A stretch of 64,000 bases of DNA from Dasypus novemcinctus (GCF_030445035.2 NC_080702.1:25369652-25433651), one strand, 5' to 3'; positions 1 to 13,149 are shown, counted from the first letter of the stretch. Program-made: numbers and translations. Notes: generated by a model from the sequence alone, not told the origin.

Positions 1-112
1 GGAGGAGGAGTGGGGTGAGGGTGGTGGGGGGCATATGGGGACCTCATATTTTTTAATGTAATATTTAAGAAAATACCTCATATTTTTAATGTAATATTAA
101 AAAAATAAAAGA
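1..112 (+). repeat. 3' end of an L1 3' UTR (window-truncated)
   Basis: The G-rich stretch followed by 'ggcatatggggacctcata', 'ttttaatgtaatattt' and an A-rich tail matches the 3' terminus of the L1 3' UTR copies at 17220-17335 and 22360-22460. The 'cctcatatttttaatgtaat' unit is doubled. L1 ORF2 sequence begins immediately after, so this tail abuts a separate L1 fragment. Confidence 0.6.
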
Positions 113-1730
113 ATAAAATCAATCAATGTAATACACCACATTAACAGATTTTAAAAATCACATGATAATCTCCATTGATGCAGAAAAAGCTTTAGACAAA
201 ATACAGCACCCCTTCTCCATTAAAACAGTTTAAAAATTAAAATTGAAGGAAAGTTCCTCAAAATGATAAATGGTATATAAGAAAAACCCACAGCTTACAT
301 CATATTCAACAGTGAAATGCTAGAAGTTTTCCCTCTAAGATCTGGAACAATTAAGAATGCCAGCTGCCATCACTCTTAATCAACATTGGATTAGAAGTCC
401 TTGCTTGAGCACTTAATTAAGATTTGCAGATGACACGATCCTATAAATAGAAAGCACTGAGAAATCAATAACAAATCTTTTAGAGGTATAGGTGATTTCA
501 GTAAAGTGGAAGGATATAAGATCAGTGTTCAAAAATCAGTAGCATTTCTCTACATCCAAAATGTGCAATCTGAGGAGGAAGTCAGGAAAAAAATTCTGTA
601 TACAATAGAAATTTAAAGAATCAAATGCCTAGGAATATATTTAAGACAAGTGCTAAAGGACTTGGACAGAGAGAACTACAAAAATTGTTAAAGGAAATCA
701 AAGAAGACCTAAATAAATGGAAGAATACTCCTGTTCATGAATACGATGACTAATCATCATTAAGTTGTCTATCCTACCCACACTTATTTACAGATTCAAT
801 GCAATCCCAATAAAAAGTACCACAGCATTTGTTACTGATTTGGGAAAGCTAACTATGAAGTTTATTTGGAAGGGCAAAGTGCCCCAATTAGCCAAAGACT
901 GAAAAAGAAAAAAGAAATTGGAGAAATCAAAATACCTGCATTTAAATCAGAACAGAACTTAGAGTTTTTATATAGATCCTCATATATATGGTCAACTAAT
1001 ATTCAAGAAGAGCATCAAAACCAGTCAACTGGGAAAGAATGAATTCTTCATAAAAACAGTGCTTGGAGAACTGGATAATCAGGTCCAAAAAGTGAGAGAG
1101 TAACTCCATTTCATGCCTTATATAAAATTAACTCAAGATGGATCAAAGATCTAAATATAAGGGTCAAGTCCATAAATATCCTAGAAGATAAAGTAGGGAA
1201 GCATCAGGATCTTGTATTAGGAAATGTTTTCATGGACTTTACACCCAAAGCATGAATAATGAAATAAAAAGAAGATAAATGGGACCTCCTCAAAATTAAA
1301 ACTTTTGCTTATCAAAGGAGTTTCTCAAGAAAGTAAAAAGGTAGATTACCCAATGAAAGAAAATATTTGGTAGCCATCCATCTAATAGGGTCCTAATATA
1401 CAGCATACATAAAGAAATTAAATGTATCAAAAATAAAAATACCATCAAGTCATTTGAAAATGGGCAAGTGATTTGAATAGATACTTCTCCATATTTTGCT
1501 TGTCCATTCATTGGTTGATGAATATTTGGATTGTTACCATCTCTTAGCAACAGTAAATAATCTGCTATGAAATTAAGTTGGGATGCATATGAAAGCATGA
1601 AAAAAATCTTGAGGACATGATATTGAGTGAAATAAGCCAGACACAAAAGAACAAATGGTATATGGTCTCCCTAATATGAACTAAATATGATGAATAAACT
1701 CATTGAAGTTAAAACAAAAAACTGTTTTGG
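113..1730 (+). mobile_element. L1 fragment, ORF2 reverse transcriptase to 3' end
   Basis: The sequence starts in the ORF2 reverse transcriptase region (around 120-240, reading 'gatgcagaaaaagctttaga', an L1 RT landmark) and runs through the C-terminal part to the typical L1 end around 1620-1690 (aagccagacacaaaagaac). Frames are broken by many stops and indels, so nothing is translatable. This is an old 5'-truncated copy. Confidence 0.85.
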
Positions 1731-1905
1731 GGACTCTTTGTTCTATAAGACTGGGAAAAAAATCTTTGACTCATTAGTGAGTACCTGGCATGATTTTGAT
1801 AACTTAAGATAAGCAATTTTAGAGACTTAGAATAAGATGAACCAAATATCAAAGAAGACCTGTGGGGGAGTGCGAACAATAGGGAACATGGAGTAATTGA
1901 CCATC
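1731..1905. other. Unassigned AT-rich spacer
   Basis: Between two L1 fragments. I see no coding frame, no RNA gene and no repeat I can name; it may be L1 3' UTR that has diverged beyond recognition. Confidence 0.4.
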
Positions 1906-2216
1906 AGAGTAAATTCAACAACCTATTAAGATACCCAGACATCAGCAAAAAATTGCAAGCCATACTAGGAGACAGAAAGAGATGACCAAGCAAAATCAGC
2001 AAACCAAATACCTTGAAGAGATTCAAAACTTAAGAAATTAATCAATGATAATCACATAACTCTCCTAAATAAATTAGAAGAATTGGAAGAAAATATGATT
2101 AAAAGATAAAGGATATTAAGACACTGGGTGAGCATAAAGAAAATTTGAAAGCCTGCAAAGAAAAGTAACAAAACTTATAGAAATGAAAGGATGGGTGAGA
2201 TAAAAATACATTAGAG

Positions 2217-2510
2217 GGGGAAATGGATATGGCTCAACATATTGGGTTCCTGTCTACCATATGGGAGTCCCTGGGTTCACACCCTGGGGCTTCCTTCTGA
2301 GGGCAACCTGGCCCACATCTGGAGAGAGCTGATGGTCTGCACCCACAGAGAGCTCATGGCCTGTGCCCATGGAGAGCTGGAGCAGCAAGATGACACAACA
2401 AAAGGAAACAAGCAGACACAGAAGAACATGCAGCAGATGGACACAGACAGCAGACAGCAAGCAAGCAGCAAGGGTGGATAAATAAATAAAAATAAATACA
2501 TCTTTAAAAC
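2217..2510 (+). mobile_element. tRNA-derived long SINE (DAS-type), about 294 bp
   Basis: The head 'gggggaaatggatatggctc' is tRNA-like, with a B-box-like 'tgggttcacaccc' near 2273. The body has repeated 'gagagctgatgg'-type units and the tail reads 'aaataaataaaaataaatac'. Near-matching target duplications flank it: 'aatacattagag' before (ending 2216) and 'aatacaatagag' after (2511-2522). It sits in L1 ORF1 sequence. Confidence 0.8.
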
Positions 2511-5272
2511 AATACAATAGAGACACATAAGAGTATATTTAAATTGCTTGAAGATAGAATTAGTGATTTCAAAGACAGAACATCTGAACAGGAAAAGACA
2601 GAGAAAAGAATGGAAAAATGGGAATAAAGTCTCAGGAAATTAATGACAATGCAAAATGCACAAACATATGCATCCCAGAAGAAGACAATGGAAAAGGGAC
2701 CAGAAAAATATTTGAGGAAATAATGATAGAAATTTCCCAATCCTCATGAAAGACACAAATATCAATATCCTAGAGGGACAATGCACCACAAACAAAATAA
2801 ATTGGAATAGACCTACTCTGAGTCACACAGTATTCAGAATGAGAAATATCAGGAAATCAGAGATGATTCTGGAAGTAGCAAAAGTAAAGCATCACATACA
2901 AGGGAATCTCAGTAAGATTAAGGGCCTACCTTTCATCACAAACCATAGAAAAGAGAAGAAAATGGTATGATGAATATAAGGTACTGCAAGATATGAAATA
3001 TCAGCTAGACCTAACAGATATCTATAGGGCATTGCAACCCAAAACAAGAGGATATACATTCTTTTCAAGTACTCGTGGATCCTTTTCCAAGATAGACCAT
3101 AGATTGTATCACAAGACAAGTCTCAATGCATTTAAAAGATTGAAAATATATAAAATACTTTCTTTACTTATAACAGAATGAAGCTGAAAAATAATAAGGC
3201 ACAAAAAATGGAAAAGTCATAAATATATGGAGACTAAACAACACACTAAAATACTCAGTGGGTCAATGAAGAAATTGCAAGAGAATTCAGCAAATATCTT
3301 CAGACAAATGAAAATGAGAACACAGCATGTAAAAACGTATGGGACACTGCAAGGCAGTGCTTAGAGGAAATTTATAGCCTTAAAAGCTTACATTAAAAGG
3401 AAGAAAGTACTAAAATTGTAAATATAAATGCTTACCTGGAGGATCTTTTAAAAAGAACAGCAAAATACTCTCAAACCAAGTTGAAAGAAAAAAATAGTAA
3501 TGATCAGAGGAGAAATAAATGGCAATGACAAAATACAGAATCAACAAAACCAAAAGTTGGTTCTTTGAGAAAATCAACAAAATCAACAAACCCTTAGGGA
3601 GACTGACAGAGAAAAAAGGAAGAAGACACAAGTAAATAAAATGAGAAATGAAAGGGGAAAATTACCAGTAAACCCCAAAAAAATGAGATAAGAGGATATT
3701 ATGAGCAACTATATGACAAAAAAAAAAAACTAGACAATGCAGAAGAGATGGACAAATTCCTAGTAACACATGAGCCACCTACACTGACTTTAGAAGAAAT
3801 AGAAGACCTCAACAAACCCATCTCAGATTAAGGTATTGAAACAGACATCAAAATCCTTCAAAAGATGTAAAACCCAGGACCAGATGGCTTCGCAGGTGAA
3901 TTCTACCAATTAATCAAAGTCAACACAATACCAATCTTGCTCAAGCTCTTCAAAAATATTGAACAGTAAAGAAATCTACCAAACTCATTCTATAATCAAA
4001 CATCACCCGATATCAAAACCAGATAAAGATACTACAAAGAAAGGAAATTACAGACCAATATCTCTATTAAATATAGATGCAAAAATTCTCAACAAAATAC
4101 TTGAAAACAGAATCCTAAAGCACATTAAAAGAATTATACACCACCATCAAGTGGGTTTTATCCCAGGTATTGCAAGGCTGTCTCAAAACTAGAAAATCAA
4201 TTAGTGTAATAAACTATCGATAAGTTAAAAAAGAAAAGTCATATGGTTCTCTCCATTGATGCAGAAAAGGCATTTGAAAAAATACAGCATCCTTTCTTGA
4301 GAAAAACCCCCCAAAAGAATATAAGGAAGCTTTCTCAATATGGTAAAGTGCATATATGAAAATCCTACAGCTAACATGTACTCAATGGTGAAAGTTGGAA
4401 AGCTTTACCTCTGAGATCAGGATCAAAACAAGGATGCCCACTGTCACCATTATTATTCAATAATTTGTGAGACATTCTAGCTACAGCAATTAGGCTAGAT
4501 GCAGAAAAAAAGACACTCAAATAGGAAAGGAAGGAGTAAAATTTTCAAAGTTCACTGATGTTATGATGGTACATCTAGAAAATTCTGAAAAATTCCACAA
4601 CAAGCCTACTAAAAAATAGAAGTATTCAAGATAGTGTCAGGATACAAGATCAATATGCAAAAATTAAAGCATTTATATACACTACTCATATGCAATTTGA
4701 GAAGGAATTCAGAAAAATAATTCTATTTATAACAGTGAATAAAAGTATCAAATAATTAGGCATAAACTTAACCAAGGACATATAGGACCTATATTGGGAA
4801 AACTACAAAATATTGCTAAAAGAAACTGGAAAAGACTTAACTGGATGGACCATCCATGTTCATGGATTGGAAGATTAAATATTATTAAGATGTGAATTCT
4901 CACTAAATTGCTTTAAAGACTCAATGCAATTCCAATATAAATCACAAAGTAAAAAATGTCCTTAAAAAGAAAGAGGACTCTCACTTCCTGAATTTGAAAC
5001 ATATTATCCATAACCAAAAGATTGAGAGAGGAACACCACCTCACACCCTAAACAAAAAATAACTCGAGGTGGATCAAAGATCTAAATATGAGTCAATGCC
5101 ATAAAGATCTTGGAAGATAATGTAGGGAAGCATCTATAAGATCTTGTATTAGGAAGTGGTTTCATGAACTTTACACCCAAAGCATGAGCTATGAAAGAAA
5201 AAACGGTCAATGGGACCTCCTTGAAATTAAAAAAGTTTGTACCGCAAAGGAGTTTGTCAAGAAAGTGAAAAG

Positions 5273-5667
5273 GGGCAGCGGACTTGGCCCAGTGGTTAGG
5301 GCGTCCATCTACTACATGGGAGGTGAGCAGTTCAAACTCCAGACCTCCTTGACCCATGTGCAGCTGGCCCATGCACAGTGCTGATGCATGCAAGGAGTGC
5401 CCTGCCATGCAGGGGTGTCCCCCGCATAGGGGAGCCTCACATGCAAGGAGTGCACCCCATAAGGAGAGCTGCCCAGCGTCAAAGAAAGTGCAGTCTGCCT
5501 AAGAATGGCACCACCCACATGGAGAGCTGACACAATAAGATGACGCAACCAAAAGAAACAGATTCCCAGTGCTGCTGACAACAACAGAAGTCAACAAAGA
5601 AGACACAGCAAATAGACACAGAGAACAGACAACAGACAACCAGGGTGGGGGGGAAGGGGAGAGAGAG

Positions 5668-5743
<76 letters not shown>
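5273..5743 (+). mobile_element. tRNA-derived long SINE (DAS-type) with GATA-expanded tail
   Basis: The head 'ggcagcggacttggcccagt' carries an A-box-like motif, and a B-box-like 'gttcaaactcc' lies near 5331. The body has the 'atgcaaggagtgc' units and the 'gacacagagaacagacaac' stretch, then a purine-rich tail that has expanded into (GATA)n at about 5668-5743. Exact 14-bp target duplications 'aagaaagtgaaaag' lie at 5259-5272 and 5744-5757, so the boundaries are firm and the insertion is fairly young. It interrupts L1 ORF2. Confidence 0.92.
5668..5743 (+). repeat. (GATA)n microsatellite
   Basis: About 19 uninterrupted tetranucleotide units sit at the 3' end of the SINE at 5273, directly against its 3' target duplication. 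The repeat therefore grew from the SINE tail. It is likely length-polymorphic. Confidence 0.95.
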
Positions 5744-5745
<2 letters not shown>

Positions 5746-7185
5746 GAAAGTGAAAAGTCAGCCTACTCAAAGGGAGAAAATACTTGGCAATTATATTACC
5801 CAACATATAAAAGAAAATCCTACACCTTGAAAAGAGAAAAAAAAAAAAAAAAAAAAAACCACATTTTAAAAATTGACGCTATTTGGACACTTCTCCAAAG
5901 AAGAAATGGCTAAAAAGTACATGAAATGATGTTCAACATCACTAGATATTAGAGAAATGCAAATCAAAACTACAATGAAATATTATCTTACACACATTAG
6001 ACTGGAGGCTATTTTAAAAACACACACAGAGGACTGCAAGTTTGGAGAGGACGTGGAAGAATGGGAACACTTATTCACTGCTTGTAGAAATGCACAATGG
6101 TGCAACCATTGTGGAGGAGAGTCTGGCGGTTCCACAGGAATCTACTATAGAACTGCCATATGATCCAGCAATCCACTACTGGATATATATCCAGAATTGA
6201 AAACATGGACATGAACATATATATCCACACCAATGTTCATAGTCGCATTTTTCACTAATGCCAAAAGTCGGGAACAACCTAAATGCCCATCAAATGAATG
6301 GATAAACAAATTGTGAAATATACGTACAATGGAATATTACTAAGCTGTAAGAAAGAATGCAGTATTAACGCTTGGGATAGCATAGATGTACATTGAAGAC
6401 ATTATATTGAGTGACGCAAGCCAGGCAATATTACATGACCTCATCAATAGGAATTAAGCAAATTGTGCTAGAGTCTGGAAGACAAGTTTACAGGAGAAAG
6501 AAAAATAGTAGAGTGTTGTGAGCCAATGCTGATATGAGCAGAATCTATGATAAGGTGGAAGGGTGTAGTTGTGCAGTGGATGGAAATGACAGTGGTGCAG
6601 TGATTCTATTGGGTTGGGTACTGCTGGCCTCTGAGGGGTATAGGGTGAGGGGTTAGACTATCAATAGAACTGGGTGAAGGGTCAGGGGAGGGAGCAGTTG
6701 AACTCTAGGGAATTGCAGGGATATGGTTGAAACTAAAATGTTCAGAGAAATTTTTGGCAAATACGGGAGGAGAGGGCTACTAGTTCAATATGTTGGCTGG
6801 AGGGCGTGTGGGACAGGGTGCACCTGAGGCAAACTTCCAGGGAGTATGTGAGTTTTCATCCTGTTATAGTGCATTGTATCAGTGGGTGAAGACCCACACA
6901 ATGAAAGGGATGGTGATTGACTCCCATCCTGAGGAGATCTGCTATGTTCTAAAATAGAGGTATGGGAGTCACTTGAGAGCATAGGTAGTGTCTAACAGAG
7001 GAGGAAAGGACAGCATGTCTAGCCCTCAATGTTGTTGCAATAAACTATGAATCTTCTTATTCAAGGTATGAAGCTTGTTGTTTGCCATATGTCCTGAGGG
7101 GAGAGAGAGGGAGGAATAGATGGAACGTGGGGTATTTTGGAGGCATTGGAATTGTTCTACATGATTTTGCAATGTGGATACAGGC

Positions 7186-7626
7186 TGTACTAGTCAGAGT
7201 TCTTTAGGGAAACAGAATCAACAAGGGACATATCTCAATAGTATATGATTATATAAGAGTCTCTCACACAGCCATGGGAATGCACAAGTCCAGGTTCCAC
7301 AGGCAGGCAATGAAAGGCCAATGAAGGTTCTTGATGAGTTCTGGGAGATGTTGGATGTCCAAAGATGAGCTGGGAAATTCTCTCTCAATGCTGGAATCAC
7401 TTCCCCTTTAAGGCATTCAACTGATTGGGTTAAGCATCACTCTTGCTGATGGCAATCTCCCTGATTGATGTAATTATAACCAGCTATCTATGATTTACCA
7501 CTGCAGTAAAGTCAATGGTGACTAAATCCATAAATGCCTTTGTATTACAGTTAGCCCAGTGCTTGCTTGACCAAAAAACTGGGTACAATTACCTGGCTGA
7601 GTTGACACAATAGTCTAACCATCACA
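7186..7626 (-). mobile_element. ERVL-type LTR, minus orientation
   Basis: Begins 'tgtactagtcagagttcttt' and ends 'ctaaccatcaca', giving TG...CA termini. It is about 440 bp and is the reverse complement of the same family as the solo LTR at 28455-28898 (shared 'aactcagccaggtaattgt', 'gtttggtcaagcaagcactg'). An ERVL pol remnant in the same orientation adjoins it at 7627, which makes this the 3' LTR of a decayed provirus. It cuts an L1 3' UTR at 7185. Confidence 0.8.
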
Positions 7627-7704
7627 GTCCATCCCTTGTCAACTCAGCAACCATACACATTACCTTAAACCATACTTAATCTCTAAGTAAAAATAACAGA
7701 CATG

Positions 7705-7757
<53 letters not shown>

Positions 7758-8870
7758 CCACCTAACAATGTTCAATTCTTCTGCATACAACCGGAAATAC
7801 ATTAATTCCATACAGAATAGGGTGCAAGTTCTTGGGGAATATTCACTCTCAAACTTGACATCCTCAAATACTATGACATGAAACAGATAAAACTTGTTAT
7901 ATGATAAGGGGAAAGTTTGGGGAAGAAGACAAAGAAATTCATTTTGTGTACATATACATTCATCATCATAATGAAACGAGGAAGAAAGACTCATGACCAT
8001 TATAGTCCTCATTTCTGTAATTAGTCACATGGTCAAAGTTCATATTTATTACCACCTTCTTCCATTACCCATTCCATGTTTCCATTACCTTCAGCAAGCA
8101 CTTCAGCTGGCTGTGGTTTCTTGCCTGGTGGGGTGACCCAAACTTTTCATTCCTGAAGATTCTGAGCCATTGTTAGTCCAACTTGAATTGGGTTGTTGCA
8201 ATTTTCCATTGACTTTAATCATAGGACATGGCAGTACTAGGAGATGCCCTAGAGGATCTCCTGTATTCCATGCAAACTCTTATTTACTGCCATTATGTAG
8301 ATGCAGTCCTATTTCCTCTTGATGGTCAGGATCAATCACCCCAGTCAGTACAATAATTTCTTTCTTTGACTATTGATTCAGAGGAAAGAGGAGCCCAAAG
8401 TGGCCAGGTGGCAGTTTTAACATCTAGTTCAATGAAATCATTATTGTGTTCCCTGGTGACAGCACTCCCTCTTTTGCGACTAAAACCTGAAGGCCAGTAG
8501 AGTTTGAGGTTGCAGGGACAGGAAGCAAAAGTTTTCCTAGTGGGCCAGTAGGGGTAATAGTGAGTGGTGCTACTCCCATTTCCACCCCTTGATTCCTGGA
8601 CCCATGGTCCTGGTTATGGGAGAAACAGCACCATAGAGTTGACACTGATTTAGAGCATACACAGCCTCCTGGAGAAATTGCCCCAGTACTGCAATGTATT
8701 GCCACCTAGTTAATGCCATAATTGAGTCTTCAAAAGGCCATTCCATCATTCTATCAATCCAGCTGCTTCAAAGTGATGGGGAATATGGTAATACCAGTGA
8801 ATTCCAGGGGCATGAGCCCATTTCCACACATCACTTGCTGTGAACCACCTTCCATTGCTTTTCAAACATT
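7627..8870 (-). mobile_element. ERVL internal remnant with decayed dUTPase region
   Basis: Read on the minus strand, 8705-8424 is an open stretch, and about 8420-8215 continues in related frames with in-frame stops. It contains a proline-glycine segment, 'PPGHFG', and then a segment with 'GVIDPD' and 'EIGL', which are dUTPase-like motifs. ERVL elements are known to carry a dUTPase domain at the end of pol, just before the 3' LTR, and that is exactly the order seen here. It holds several stop codons and a (TA)n tract. No 5' LTR, gag or reverse transcriptase is present. The copy is non-functional. Confidence 0.7.
7708..7755. repeat. (TA)n microsatellite
   Basis: A near-perfect TA dinucleotide run of about 24 units lies inside the ERVL remnant. 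Confidence 0.95.
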
Positions 8871-9357
8871 TCACCTTTGTTTAGCTCCCAATTTTTCTGA
8901 CTTTTTATTTCTAGCACATCTATTCTCTTTTCTATCTTTTATTCACTCTTTCTGTTATTATAGTCTTTTCACTTTCTCTCTCTCTTCACGTTGGCCTTCT
9001 AATTTGTACTATATTCTTCTTTATATTCTGTTTCACATTTCATTGTAGGTACTCCACTTTTTTACTTCTGTAACTCTACACTGCTTACATGAGTTTAATA
9101 TCCATTCCCCAAGGTCTTACATGCTACTTCTTCTAACATTTACTACCCATACTTATATTATACTTTTTCTTTCTTACCTTTTTTTGCTTTCCCTGGCCCT
9201 AATCTTTTTCCTTCAAGTGAGCCTAGACAAAAACAAGGAAAAAGAATATTAACAAAGTGTCAAAGAGAACTCTTAATACACACAACCAGCAACTAAATAA
9301 AACATGAGACTAGAAGGAGAAGCTAATCAACTGAACAAAAACCTCAAGATAAAACAG
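8871..9357 (+). mobile_element. L1 5' UTR segment, pyrimidine-rich
   Basis: The stretch is rich in tttct/ctttt and resembles the block at 29105-29640: both contain 'ctggccttctaatt'-like sequence, 'tactccatttttttactt'-like sequence and a final 'caaggaaaaagaat' segment. In both places it leads into L1 ORF1. Here the lead-in is cut at 9357 by the ERV retrocopy and resumes at 14209. It joins the ERVL remnant at about 8870. Confidence 0.7.
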
Positions 9358-9580
9358 TGAGCTCTCCCTCTCATGTGCTCTTGCCTGTGGACTTGTCCTG
9401 CCCTCTGTACACAACTCTTGCCATTTTTCCTCTGCCATGTGGTCATGCAAGTAAACCTGGACATTTAGAATCTATAATGGAGAATTGTAGTCTGTAAATC
9501 AGCCCACCTTATCACTTTTCAGCCCTTTCCTCTCTCCCTAGGACCCCTGATCTGTTATTTTCAGTGAAACTATGGCCTAC

Positions 9581-12500
9581 AGCTTGCTTAATGCCTTCCT
9601 TTGGCTCTCCATTTTAAATGGGTTCACCTATGAACCTCCACAGGACATAATCCTGGGAGAGAGGGGGCCAGGGAGCTGGACTCTCTGCATCTGTGCTGCA
9701 TGCCCAGGCATGTTAGATCTGACCCCAGTTGGAGGGCTGAGTCACAGGACAAGAACTCACTGCACCACTCTTTCAAGCCCTTTTAGTGGCTGTTGACTCT
9801 GCCCTCAGGGCTGTCAACCTTTGCCTTCTCCTGCTCTCTCCTCTAGGGGGTGCATGGCAGTGATGGCAAGCCAGGGAGCTGAGGGCTTTCTGGGCTCATG
9901 TCTTTGCAAGCAGCATTCCTATCTGACCATACACAGCTACCTGGGGGATGAAGTAGGAAAGTGGTGGGCAGAACCAAGATGGATACCATGGGAGTTCCCT
10001 TCCCCAGAGTGACTACAGACCAGGATACCATTGCATAATTAAACTTTACCCACGTTTTTACCTTCCTACTTCTTGCTACTGAATTTCTCTTTACAGGTTT
10101 GTGTTAGAATGCTTCAGAATGTATTAAAAATTTGTGAAAATGCAAAGTACCTTTGTCTAGCAAGGAAGCTATTGCCTCAGGGCCCCAAGACCTGTTAGCT
10201 AGAGCAATTAATCTCTAATCACTTAGTGACCTTAGGGTGGCTGGTTTAACTGGGAAACTATCAGACAGTTAAGTCATAACACTAGGATGGCTTGAAGGAC
10301 CTCTGCAAGAATAGGAAGGTTTTTTGCCCCTTTTCCAAAGTAGCAGCAATATTTGAGGAAAGAGCAATATTTGGCTTGGCAGCTTCAGGATGAAATCTAT
10401 TCAGCCTGTCTCCTAAATCCAGAATGCCCCAGGAATGCCCAGCAGCAGGGGCTCTGTGATTCCCCGGGGTGGTGGGAATTAGAAAGCAGTCAAACATTTC
10501 CTGAGATTTAACTCAGGAGTTTCTGTCTAGGTAACCATGCAGTCAGTCTTGGACCCTGAAAGGGCTAGAGGTGCTGAGACCCAGAGCAGTAAACTAAATG
10601 GCTCCCATTCCTTGTGCCCAACCATCCAGAGAGCAACCAAATATCCCCTAAAAGGCAGACATCTCAGATGCTTTTATTTAGGGCCACTGTTCAGTCTCCC
10701 ACCAATTTGGCTAGGGTGCATTGATCTGATCACTGGAGGAAGCATCAGATATCTCCCAGGACCTACGTTGCCCACAGGGATACCTATAGGCCAGGCGGGC
10801 TCTGAAACTGAAATTCTCAGGATGCTGGAACAGAGCTTCAGCTCCAAATTATGTGGAGTGGTAAATGTTTTAGTTAGACTAGGACTCTGGGATGCCAGAA
10901 CATTTGACTAAAAGGTGCTTTTCCATTCCTCCTAGAATAATGGGTATGACCTCTAGCATACCAGCAAACTCCCCATTGGAGTCTCTTCTCAAGAACCAGG
11001 AAATTCTGCCTACTGCTGGTCCACATGGCCACAGTATAGCTGAGTGCAGCCTCTGTATAGGACCCTGAATTCCAGTTAAACCAGTGAATAAAGAGAACAG
11101 ATAGCTCTAAGGCACAGAAGCCTCATGTCATGTCTCCTTAAAGAAATGAGGATATAAACTTTAAACTTCCATTAGTTTAAATTCCATTGTGCCTATACAA
11201 AGTGTGAATAGTGATAAAGATAAAGAAATCTCATATACCATCAATTAGAATCAAAGAGTTCCTAGAGATGCTGAAGGTATAAAATTCTTCTGTTTTAATC
11301 TGTGCTTAACTTTGTGTTCATTTTTAAAATCTGTGTTTAATTTTGTCAGTTTGCTTGTGACTAGGAAATGAGATTTAGGGTTCATCTGTTACAAATTGGA
11401 TAACAGTGAAAAGTAACCTAAAAATGAGTCTTTAAATGTCAGTACTGTCTTTCTAGTGGATTTAATGTATAAATCACAAGTGGAATTTATTTAGTGGCTA
11501 GAAAAGCAGAGAAACCTCATGAAGTTGTTCAAAAAGTAACTTGATAGCAGTGAAACCTGTCTGGAAGTCACTTCAATGTGTATATTCATGTGGTGGTAAT
11601 TAAAATTTACCTTGATTCCATTGGAAATCTTCAGTTTTCATTTTAAAAATGAAAGAAGTAGTTTTTCCTTTGCAGCTAAAGTAAAATACTTGCTAATTAA
11701 TGCCTTCATGGTAAAAGTGTAGAAGTAAGCAAAATATTAAAAAGTTCATTTTATATGTTAAATATTGCATTGGAAATGTTTAAAAATGTGTATAATAATT
11801 AAGAGATAGACTTCAGCATTGTCAATCTCTCTTGTGCATTCCAACCAGAACTTCAATACACTGCAGGTTGCTTCTCTTAATGAGTTATTGGCTGTATTGG
11901 TCACTGACCCCTAAAACAATGCAAGTATCTACTACATCTCTGGTTGTGCTACTAAAGTTAATGGAGTTGCAGTTTCAAACTCCTGCAACAGCCAATGGTG
12001 GCTCAATATAGCCAAATGTACAAATGTACAAATGTACAAAGGATATCCTATCCAGACTGGCACTGTTTCATAGTGCTGAAGGACACTATGCACCAGGCCA
12101 ATGGAATACTGGAGCCTACCATCCTTGCTTCTCTCTTGGGTCGTTGGTGCTATAGCTTTATGACTGTGTAAAGGACATATCACATGGAGCAATGATTACC
12201 AGAGTGCTGTGAGTAGAACTTAAACACAATTGGCATTATGGCCTGCTCCCATGGAGAGATAGCATGTAAGGTATTGTAAACTTGGAACTTGAATCTATTA
12301 ATTGCAGCTCAAAGAGAGACTTATGCATTAAGAAGTACATTAATTAGTATTAAATATTCTACCTATATTTCCTATTCTCGATATATGCTTGATGATTACG
12401 GTGATGTATTTTCTATTCTAGATCATATGCAGAAAAACATTAAATATGTTAAAAGTCTTGGTAAACTTCATTTTCTGAATTGTTTATAAACATGCTTAGC
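9581..12500. other. Unidentified interior of the ERV retrocopy
   Basis: About 2.9 kb with no domain I can recognise. The longest plus-strand frame is 10537-10911 (124 codons), with no family I can name. A frame beginning 9572 opens with a hydrophobic, signal-like stretch (MAYSLLNAFLWLSILNGF), but its start lies inside the terminal repeat. The section 11280-11900 is AT-rich with no frames. It could be decayed leader, gag or pol, or a later insertion. Confidence 0.4.
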
Positions 12501-13149
12501 CCAGGCCTCCATCCTAGTCCTTATTCCTGAACCTGTCCCACATACCCTGGGGAGGACTGGCAAATCCGCATTCTACCCTGCCAAGACTAAGAATTTTCCC
12601 ACCACAAGGGAAACAGCAAACAAGGTGGCTAAGACACAATTCAGCTTAGCCCCTTTGAGATAGTCCATAGAAAACCTTTCCTCACTCAAGACCTACAAAC
12701 CACGTTCTGATCAAAGCTTTGAAAGGAAACAAGCCTCACTCTCAACTAGAGCCAAAATGTAAGGAACTTTCCTCTGTAGTTCTGATCATTCCCACATCTA
12801 TTAAATTAAAGGAATTTCCAACTTACTGCACTAATCCTGAGTGAAGCCAGCTGCCCAAAAATGTGCCAGTTCACCAGAAGCACCTGATAGGACACATGAG
12901 TGACAATCATTGGATGGCTTGAAATACCTCTTCAAGGGAAAAATCTAAGTGTCATCTGGGTCTCCAACCCATTGCCTTAAAAAATCCTTGCCTGTTTTCA
13001 TTTGAAAAAGGCAACATCTCTTCTCATTCCCCTTTTAGCTGCTTTAGACATATAACCACCACCATCAAAAACTGGGGTTAGCAATCTATATCAAACCCCA
13101 TTATATATGTCAGTCACTCCCTATAAATAACTAACAGCATAAATGAAAC

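Larger units (their letters stand above)
1906..7184 (+). mobile_element. L1 copy with ORF1, ORF2 and 3' UTR, decayed and interrupted by two SINEs
   Basis: ORF1-type coiled-coil sequence at 1940-2200 resumes after a SINE at 2523-2970 with the RNA-binding part. A deletion near 2975 then joins ORF1 directly to the C-terminal part of the ORF2 endonuclease (2993-3181; the frame contains RGYTFFSSTRGSFSKIDH). The reverse transcriptase follows at about 3800-4500; a frame at 3959-4192 reads [19 protein letters not shown], an RT landmark. The ORF2 C-terminus ends near 6430, and a 3' UTR of the short form runs to 7184. A second SINE interrupts at 5273-5743. The ORF1 C-terminus and endonuclease N-terminus are missing, so the copy is dead. 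Confidence 0.8.

Noticed and set aside
12015-12045. Direct repeats 'aaatgtac' suggesting a CRISPR-like or regulatory array
   Set aside because: Only three immediate copies of an 8-mer without spacers; a simple short tandem repeat.
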